Below are positions 1 through 5,335 of a stretch of DNA of 15,863 nucleotides, in pieces. The stretch covers positions 1 to 15,863 of the forward strand of contig CALLVF010000027.1 of assembly GCA_938010745.1 (NCBI GenBank), in the 5' to 3' direction. Within the stretch, counting starts at the first letter, position 1. Every line of letters begins with the position of its first letter. This stretch comes from an uncultured Patescibacteria group bacterium. GTDB lineage: Bacteria; Patescibacteriota; Microgenomatia; UBA1406; GWC2-37-13. The notes below the pieces were generated by a model. The model was given only the letters and a program-made list of their open reading frames with translations. It made no database searches and was not told the DNA's origin. Made by a program: the position numbers and the translations under genes.

Positions 1-1
1 C

Positions 2-1300
2 GAGGTAGTTGACTTCTTAAAACATCCTGATAAGTATAAAAAACTGGGAGCAAGAACCCCCAAAGGTGTCCTTCTAGTTGGACCATCAGGTTGCGGAAAA
101 ACTCTTTTAGCTAAAGCAGTGGCAGGAGAGGCAAATGTTCCCTTTTTTTCAATTGCTGGAAGTGAGTTTATGGAGATGTTAGTTGGGATTGGTGCTGCCC
201 GGGTAAGAGATCTTTTTTCAACTGCCAAAAAGAATGCCCCTTCAATTATTTTTATTGATGAAATAGACGCAATCGGCCGCGCACGATCTTTTGGAATTAT
301 GCCTTCTCATGATGAAAGAGAGCAAACCTTAAACCAAATTTTGGTAGAGATGGATGGGTTTACCCCCACCGAACAGGTAGTGGTTATTGCCGCCACCAAT
401 CGAGGAGATTTACTTGATCCAGCTCTTCTTCGTCCTGGTCGTTTTGATAGAAGAATAATTGTTGACTATCCTGATCTTGAAGGAAGAAAAGCAATTATTC
501 AAATTCATGCTCGTGGAAAACCATTTGCTCAAGAAGTAACTACTAACTGGGACAAAGTCGCCAAAAGAACAGTTGGTTTTTCCGGAGCTGATCTAGAAAA
601 TATGTTGAATGAGGCAGCGATTTATGCTGCCAGAAACGGAAAAGCCATCATCACCATGGAAGATATTGAAGAGGCAGCTACTAAAGTTAAACTGGGACCG
701 GAAAAAAAGCGATTACAAACTGATTTTGATAAAAAGTTAACGGCTTACCATGAAGCCGGTCATGCGATCGTTTCTCACTTTCTTTCTCATACTGACCCAG
801 TTCACCGAATATCAATTGTCTCACGCGGTATGGCTTTAGGCTTTACATTAATTCCCCCTGCTAAAGATAAACTTCATGAAACAAAAACAAATCTTTTAGA
901 AAAAATTATCTCAATGATGGGAGGAAGAGCTGCCGAAGAGGTTGTCTTCAAAGAAATCACAACAGGAGCTGCAAATGATTTTGATCAAGCTACTCAAATT
1001 GCCAGAGCAATGGTAGTTGAATATGGAATGAGCGATTTGGGACCAATTAACTTTGGACCAACAATGGATATTACCGAATGGGGAAAAACATATTTGGAAC
1101 AAAATAATCTTTCACAAGAAATGATGGCAGCAATTGATAAAGAGATTAAAAAGATTGTTGATGAATGTTATAAAAAAGCAATAAAAATTATTAAAGAAAA
1201 AAGGGAATTACTAGACAAAGTAGCTCAAGAATTAATTAAAAAGGAAAGCTTAGATGGAGAAGATTTTGAAAAAATTGTTGGTAAAAAACCTACTCCATGA
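2..1300 (+). CDS. ftsH: FtsH, membrane-anchored ATP-dependent zinc metalloprotease (5' part outside window)
   Basis: FtsH unfolds and degrades membrane and short-lived soluble proteins; it works as a membrane-anchored hexamer with the protease facing the cytosol. The reading frame is open from base 2, so the N-terminal membrane segments lie upstream of the window and no start is visible. The AAA+ part shows Walker A as GPSGCGKT (usually GPPGTGKT), Walker B FIDEID, a HDEREQTLNQ segment, the sensor ATNR and the arginine-finger stretch LRPGRFDR. The M41 protease part shows the zinc motif HEAGH and the later GAANDFD segment that supplies the third (Asp) ligand. The pore-loop motif reads MLVG where families usually have MFVG, so the aromatic pore residue is Leu. 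The stop overlaps the next gene's start (ATGA), which implies translational coupling. Identity is certain; the pore change is unusual. Confidence 0.97.
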   Translation, partial: EVVDFLKHPDKYKKLGARTPKGVLLVGPSGCGKTLLAKAVAGEANVPFFSIAGSEFMEMLVGIGAARVRDLFSTAKKNAPSIIFIDEIDAIGRARSFGIMPSHDEREQTLNQILVEMDGFTPTEQVVVIAATNRGDLLDPALLRPGRFDRRIIVDYPDLEGRKAIIQIHARGKPFAQEVTTNWDKVAKRTVGFSGADLENMLNEAAIYAARNGKAIITMEDIEEAATKVKLGPEKKRLQTDFDKKLTAYHEAGHAIVSHFLSHTDPVHRISIVSRGMALGFTLIPPAKDKLHETKTNLLEKIISMMGGRAAEEVVFKEITTGAANDFDQATQIARAMVVEYGMSDLGPINFGPTMDITEWGKTYLEQNNLSQEMMAAIDKEIKKIVDECYKKAIKIIKEKRELLDKVAQELIKKESLDGEDFEKIVGKKPTP

Positions 1301-2226
1301 AAACATTACTTCTAATTGATGGAAACGCTATAATTCATCGAGCCTTTCATGCTTTGCCATCTTTTAAAACAAAAGATGGTTTTCCAACTAATGCAATTTT
1401 TGGCTTCATATCTGTTCTTAATAAAGCAATATGCGATTACCAACCAAATTACTTAGTTGTTTGCTTTGATACTCCTGTCCCCACTTTTAGAAAAAAAATT
1501 TTTAAAAAATATCAAGCTCAAAGGCCAAAATTAGAAAATGATTTAGTAATTCAAATACCAATTATTAAACAGGCATTAAAAATTGCCGGAATTTTTCAGA
1601 TAGAAAAAGCGGGCTTCGAAGCTGATGATCTTATTGGAACAATTAGTCACCTCTTTAACGAAAATGGCATTCGTGTTTTAATTCTTTCTGGGGATCGCGA
1701 TATTTTACAACTAGTTGATCAAAATATTTACGTAATTACCCCGCAAATTGGCTACATTAAAGGTAAAATTTATGACAAAGAATCGGTAATGGATAAATTT
1801 AATATTACCCCAAAACAAATTCCTGATTTTAAAGCATTAGTAGGTGACCAATCGGATAATTACAAAGGAGCAAAAGGAATTGGGCCAAAAAATGCCGTTA
1901 AGCTACTTAAAAAATTTGGCACAATTGATGGAGTTTTTAAAAATCTTGAAAAAATTGAAAAAAAAACAAGTGAAATTTTAAAGCAATATAAGGATGACAT
2001 TATTCTTTCTCATCAATTAGCGAAAATTATTACTAACTTACCCTTGGATATTGAGATTGATAAAACAAGATTTAGAGGTTTTGATCAAAACCTAAAAGAA
2101 TTTCTTTTAAAATTTGAGATAAAATCATTAACTGAAAGAATTTTTGGTAAAAAAAATAAATCAGTATCAAAAAAAAATTCTAATGAGTCAAAAAAAAACA
2201 ACCAAATTCAAACAACATTATTTTAA
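1297..2226 (+). CDS. Stand-alone 5'-3' exonuclease (PolA 5'-nuclease domain family)
   Basis: This is a FEN-type 5' nuclease that removes 5' flaps and RNA primers in replication and repair. It matches the N-terminal domain of DNA polymerase I but is a separate 309-aa protein with no polymerase domain. Motifs in order are LLIDGNAIIHRAFHAL at the N-terminus, FDTPVPTFRK, the FEADDLIG acid cluster near residue 107, LSGDRD near 130, and the metal-binding/helix-hairpin-helix stretch GDQSDNYKGAKGIG near 183. The acidic metal ligands I can see are intact. The C-terminus is a Lys/Asn/Ser-rich linker ending exactly in QTTLF, which resembles a sliding-clamp-binding peptide (QxxLF). The ATG overlaps the ftsH stop by 4 bp. 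No terminator follows. Confidence 0.93.
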   Translation: MKTLLLIDGNAIIHRAFHALPSFKTKDGFPTNAIFGFISVLNKAICDYQPNYLVVCFDTPVPTFRKKIFKKYQAQRPKLENDLVIQIPIIKQALKIAGIFQIEKAGFEADDLIGTISHLFNENGIRVLILSGDRDILQLVDQNIYVITPQIGYIKGKIYDKESVMDKFNITPKQIPDFKALVGDQSDNYKGAKGIGPKNAVKLLKKFGTIDGVFKNLEKIEKKTSEILKQYKDDIILSHQLAKIITNLPLDIEIDKTRFRGFDQNLKEFLLKFEIKSLTERIFGKKNKSVSKKNSNESKKNNQIQTTLF

Positions 2227-3237
2227 TCGACAAACTCTTCTACAATTATTTTTCCATAAATTCAACCATCAACTAGTCGAATTCAAACTCTTCCATAATT
2301 TTCTAACAGAGTATTTCCTCTATGAAATTGAGAGTTCATCAATACCTGATGAACAATATAAAGATTTGAAGCATAAGCTAATTATCTCCTTTGATTAAAA
2401 AATTAACTCCTGCTTGAAAAACTCTAATAACAGTTGCTAGACTGTCAATTAATGAGATATTATAAAAAACCGTTTTCAAACACTTCTTTAGTATGAACTT
2501 TAACTGCTTCTTTCAAATTCTAGGTGACAACAATTCTTTCAATACCTACCTCACTTTTTTCTTGATTCACTGAGTTAAACATAATTAACTCAAATTCCCA
2601 ATCCCAAAACAGATTTTTTTTGAGGATTTTGAAGCCTAAGTAGGAGATCCCTTAAAAAATATGTTTTTTCTTTATGAAATTTAAAATTTTAAAATTACCT
2701 CAAAAAATATTTTTTTAACTCTTTTTGTAAATAATTTGTAAATAAAAGGATAGATTAACAAAAAAGGGTTATCTTTGATTGAAGAACATCGTTTTCTACC
2801 TAACCAGCTGTTGAAAAGCAATAATTGTGCTAATAGTAAAAAAATACAGAGATTCCTGAAAAAGCTGAAATTAACGCTTAATAATTTATAAAAAGAAGTC
2901 TTTTTATTTTAATTAAAAACCCAAAAGAATATTTAAATATAAAATAAAAAAAATATCTTAGCCAAAAAAGGCAATAAAAAAATCAATCACATTATAAATA
3001 CACTTAGATAAAAGACAAAATTTAAAATTATAGAATTTGCAGCAATTGAATAAAATTTATAGGATAAAAATAAAAAGAAATGAAATTTAAACTTTCAAAT
3101 AATGTTTTATAAAGTCCTTATTGATTGCAAAACAATAAATGATCAAAAAAAATAAAATTAAATCAACCCAACTATCATATATACAAAATTTCTCTAAAAA
3201 TTCACAACAAAAATCATTATAAATTCAATGAATATAT
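2227..3237. other. Roughly 1 kb gap without an intact gene
   Basis: This very AT-rich stretch lies between the exonuclease and the glmS promoter. Its left third, read on the minus strand, carries protein-like but broken frames (see the pseudogene entry). A further minus-strand stretch, 2684-2908, stays open for 75 codons without a good start and reads as a Phe/Leu/Lys-rich chain; in DNA this AT-rich that could be chance or more decay. From about 2910 to 3237 I see only A/T runs: no RNA gene, no terminator, and no inverted repeats that would mark an insertion sequence. Confidence 0.6.
2378..2651 (-). pseudogene. Decayed coding sequence, function unrecognised
   Basis: Read on the minus strand from 2651, one frame gives protein-like text including GFKILKKNLFWDWEFELIMF and EKSEVGIERIVVT, then an in-frame TAG at 2520-2522, then NLKEAVKVHTKEVFENGF, ending at a TAA at 2460-2462. 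A one-base shift in the adjoining T run (around 2463-2468) continues as NISLIDSLATVIRVFQAGVN and FLIKGDN up to a TAG at 2378-2380. One stop plus one frameshift would thus join about 90 codons of plausible protein, with mixed charged and hydrophobic residues and two Trp, which random A/T sequence rarely produces. There is no start codon at the 5' end; the frame is closed by TAA just above 2651. I do not recognise the family. It is also possible that this is a chance pattern. Confidence 0.45.
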
Positions 3238-3270
3238 TTGACAATTATTGGAAACTTATGTTAATATAAT
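3238..3270 (+). promoter_or_regulatory. Promoter for the glmS leader
   Basis: There is a perfect -35 TTGACA at 3238-3243. The -10 could be TAATAT at 3262-3267 (18-bp spacer, preceded by TG at 3259-3260, an extended -10) or TATAAT at 3265-3270 (21-bp spacer, less likely). Either places the transcript start at about 3273-3277, exactly where the 5' strand of the leader's outer helix begins. The resulting leader is roughly 285 nt long. Confidence 0.75.
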
Positions 3271-3271
3271 A

Positions 3272-3486
3272 AAAGCTCTTTTAAAGGCAGTTAATATAAA
3301 ATTTTCGAGCGTGTGGCCCCGCTTTTTTGGCGGGGATACGAGGTGGAGGTGTTCGGAAATTAATCTGCGGGGACCTCCAAGCTGCGGTTATCAGCTTTGA
3401 TATCTTTTCCAAAACCTCAAAGTAATTTGAGGGACAAAGAAAGATAATTAACCAATACTGCCTTTATTAATCATTAAAAGAGCTTT
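3272..3486 (+). other. Outer clamp helix around the glmS ribozyme
   Basis: Bases 3272-3284 are a perfect 13-bp complement of 3474-3486 (AAAGCTCTTTTAA with TTAAAAGAGCTTT). A second helix pairs 3283-3291 with 3457-3465 (AAAGGCAGT with ACTGCCTTT, 9 bp); the two share bases 3283-3284, so at that junction only one pairing can form. Together they join the first nucleotides of the transcript to the region just 3' of the ribozyme, enclosing the cleavage site. The 5' strand lies upstream of the cleavage site, so after cleavage the short leader fragment could stay bound to the mRNA. I know of no such closing helix in the standard glmS ribozyme model. Confidence 0.75.
3309..3453 (+). ncRNA. glmS self-cleaving ribozyme (glucosamine-6-phosphate-activated riboswitch)
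   Basis: The element lies directly upstream of glmS and matches the glmS ribozyme in order. The predicted cleavage is A3308|G3309, in the AGCG context. P1 is CCCCGC 3317-3322 with GCGGGG 3330-3335. The conserved ACGAGG is at 3338-3343. P2 is GGAGGU 3345-3350 with ACCUCC 3373-3378, enclosing UUCGG and AUCUGCGGG (the family has AUCGGCGG). P2.2 can form between CGUG 3310-3313 and UGCG 3366-3369; the family's CGCC/GGCG pair has changed on both strands and pairing is kept through wobbles. P3 is AAGCUG 3379-3384 with CAGCUU 3392-3397, and its loop GGUUA 3386-3390 pairs with UAACC 3449-3453 (P3.1 pseudoknot). UAUCUUU 3401-3407 pairs with AAAGAUA 3440-3446. P4 is CCUCAAA/UUUGAGG 3415-3432 with a GUAA tetraloop, followed by GGACAAAG. 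When glucosamine-6-phosphate is high, cleavage would lower glmS expression. Confidence 0.85.
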
Positions 3487-3559
3487 CACTAAAATTACAC
3501 TGTTAATTCGTATTTTTACCCAACTTTGATTTTTTACACTTAATTTATTATTTTATATT

Positions 3560-5335
3560 ATGTGTGGTATTTTTGCAGTAGTCAACGATAAAAACAAAAA
3601 TGCCGCCCAAACTATACTTGAGGGACTAAAAAAGTTAGAATATAGAGGTTATGACTCCTGGGGTATTGCTGTCAAACCTTTACAGGGCAAGTCTATTAAA
3701 TACGAAAAACATGTGGGAAAAATTGGTGAGGCAAAAACTACTTTACCCAAAAGCTCACTAGGAATTGGTCATACCCGTTGGGCAACCCACGGAGGAGTTA
3801 CTAATTTAAACGCTCATCCCCATCTTGACTGCACTGGTAGAATAGCGGTTATTCACAATGGAATAATAGAAAATTACCAACAAATCAAAAAAAACCTGAT
3901 TAAAAAAGGTCATAGATTATTATCAGAAACGGATACGGAAGTGATTGCTCATTTAATTGAAGAAACATTAAAATCTCAATCAGTAGAAAAAGCTGTTTTT
4001 AATTCTTTCAATAAACTTTTAGGTTCAAACGCTATTTCCGTTCTTATTTTTGACAAAGAGTTGATTATCGCCTGTAGGAAGGGATCACCTCTTGTAGTTG
4101 GTATCGATGACAAAAACAATCAATATTTTTTGGGAAGTGATGTCCCCGCTTTTTTAAAATTTACTAACAATGTTTACTTTTTAGAAGACGGCGAAGGAGT
4201 AATAATCTCAAAAAATAGTATCAGAGTTTTTTATTTAAGATCAAAAAAAGAAAAAAAATTTAAACCCCAAACTGTTAGTTGGAAAGTTGAGGAAGTTGAA
4301 AAAAGTGGCTACCCTCATTTTTTATTAAAAGAAATATCGGAACAAAAAGAAACAATTGGAAAAACAGCAACCATTAATGATAAGAAGATCATTCAGGTGG
4401 CAAATTTAATTAAAAAAGGATACCAGCCAGTTTTTACAGGTTGCGGCAGCGCCTATTACTGTTCACTAGGAGGAAAGTATTTTTTTGCCAAAAGCAAAGT
4501 TCAATCACAAGCGTATTCAGCTAATGAATTTATTCCTTTTGCCAGGCTTACAAATAAAAATACCTTAATGATTGTCATTTCTCAATCTGGTGAAACTGCT
4601 GATACACTAATTTCAGCCAAAGAAGCAAAAAAATACGGAGCAAAAATTGTTGCTGTTGTCAATGCCCGCGGTTCAACTCTTGAAAGATTAGCTGATGTTA
4701 CTATTCCTGTTTCCTGCGGACCTGAAATAGCAGTTGTTTCAACAAAAGCCTTTACTGCACAACTTGCTACCTTATATCTTTTGTCAGAAGCTGTTACTGG
4801 TAATTTAAAAAAAGCACAAGAGGAGATAAAAAATATATCTTTAGTTTTAAAAAATTGGTTAAACGAGAATTTATTAAAACAATTAATTAGTCTTTCAAAA
4901 AATTTAATTAATGAAGATAATATTTATTTAATAGGTAAAAATTTCAATTATCCAGCAGCTCTTGAATTTGCTTTAAAACTAAAAGAAACCTCTTATATTC
5001 ATGCAGAAGCCTTTGCTGCCGGAGAATTAAAGCACGGAGTCATCGCCTTAATTAAAAAAAACACTCTTTGTTTTGTCTTGGCAGCCAATGATGAGGTTAA
5101 AGAAGAAATTTTATCATCGGCTGCTGAAGTTAAGGCAAGAGGGGGAAAAATAATTGGCGTTGCTCCTTTTGACTCTAATGAATTTGATCAACTAGTCAAA
5201 ACACCGGATCTTGGTGATTTAACAATTCTTGCAAACATTATTGTTGGCCAATTATTAGGCTATTACCTTGCTGTTCAAAAAGGATATGATCCTGATAAAC
5301 CAAGAAATCTGGCAAAAAGCGTGACCGTTAAATAG
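3560..5335 (+). CDS. glmS: Glucosamine--fructose-6-phosphate aminotransferase (isomerizing)
   Basis: GlmS makes glucosamine-6-phosphate from fructose-6-phosphate and glutamine, the first step towards UDP-GlcNAc for peptidoglycan and other amino-sugar polymers, in the cytosol. The protein begins MCGIF, so Cys2 becomes the N-terminal nucleophile of the glutaminase domain and fixes the start. Glutaminase motifs are GHTRWATHG, AHPH, HNGIIENY and SETDTEV. Two SIS (sugar isomerase) domains follow: SIS1 contains FTGCGSAYY, ISQSGETADT and STKAFTAQ; SIS2 contains the segment EAFAAGELKHG. The C-terminus DKPRNLAKSVTVK carries the usual end of the family. The 591-aa length is close to normal. It is under the ribozyme leader and has no Shine-Dalgarno before its ATG. 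It ends directly against the converging secA stop. Confidence 0.97.
   Translation: MCGIFAVVNDKNKNAAQTILEGLKKLEYRGYDSWGIAVKPLQGKSIKYEKHVGKIGEAKTTLPKSSLGIGHTRWATHGGVTNLNAHPHLDCTGRIAVIHNGIIENYQQIKKNLIKKGHRLLSETDTEVIAHLIEETLKSQSVEKAVFNSFNKLLGSNAISVLIFDKELIIACRKGSPLVVGIDDKNNQYFLGSDVPAFLKFTNNVYFLEDGEGVIISKNSIRVFYLRSKKEKKFKPQTVSWKVEEVEKSGYPHFLLKEISEQKETIGKTATINDKKIIQVANLIKKGYQPVFTGCGSAYYCSLGGKYFFAKSKVQSQAYSANEFIPFARLTNKNTLMIVISQSGETADTLISAKEAKKYGAKIVAVVNARGSTLERLADVTIPVSCGPEIAVVSTKAFTAQLATLYLLSEAVTGNLKKAQEEIKNISLVLKNWLNENLLKQLISLSKNLINEDNIYLIGKNFNYPAALEFALKLKETSYIHAEAFAAGELKHGVIALIKKNTLCFVLAANDEVKEEILSSAAEVKARGGKIIGVAPFDSNEFDQLVKTPDLGDLTILANIIVGQLLGYYLAVQKGYDPDKPRNLAKSVTVK

Noticed and set aside
911..1102. 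Minus-strand open frame inside ftsH
   Set aside because: It is fully antisense to a conserved part of ftsH, and its protein text (Cys/His/Ser-rich) is a mirror of the real gene.
2144..2398. 84-codon plus-strand open frame starting inside the exonuclease gene
   Set aside because: It begins within another gene in a different frame, has no Shine-Dalgarno or promoter, and lies antisense to the protein-like decayed segments; it was not called as a gene.
2910..3237. Insertion sequence or CRISPR remnant in the gap
   Set aside because: No terminal inverted repeats, target duplications or evenly spaced repeats were seen; only A/T runs.
3457..3486. Inverted repeat with 3272-3291 considered as a transcription terminator
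   Set aside because: The partner strands are about 180 bases apart and no T run follows; it is better explained as the outer helix of the leader RNA.
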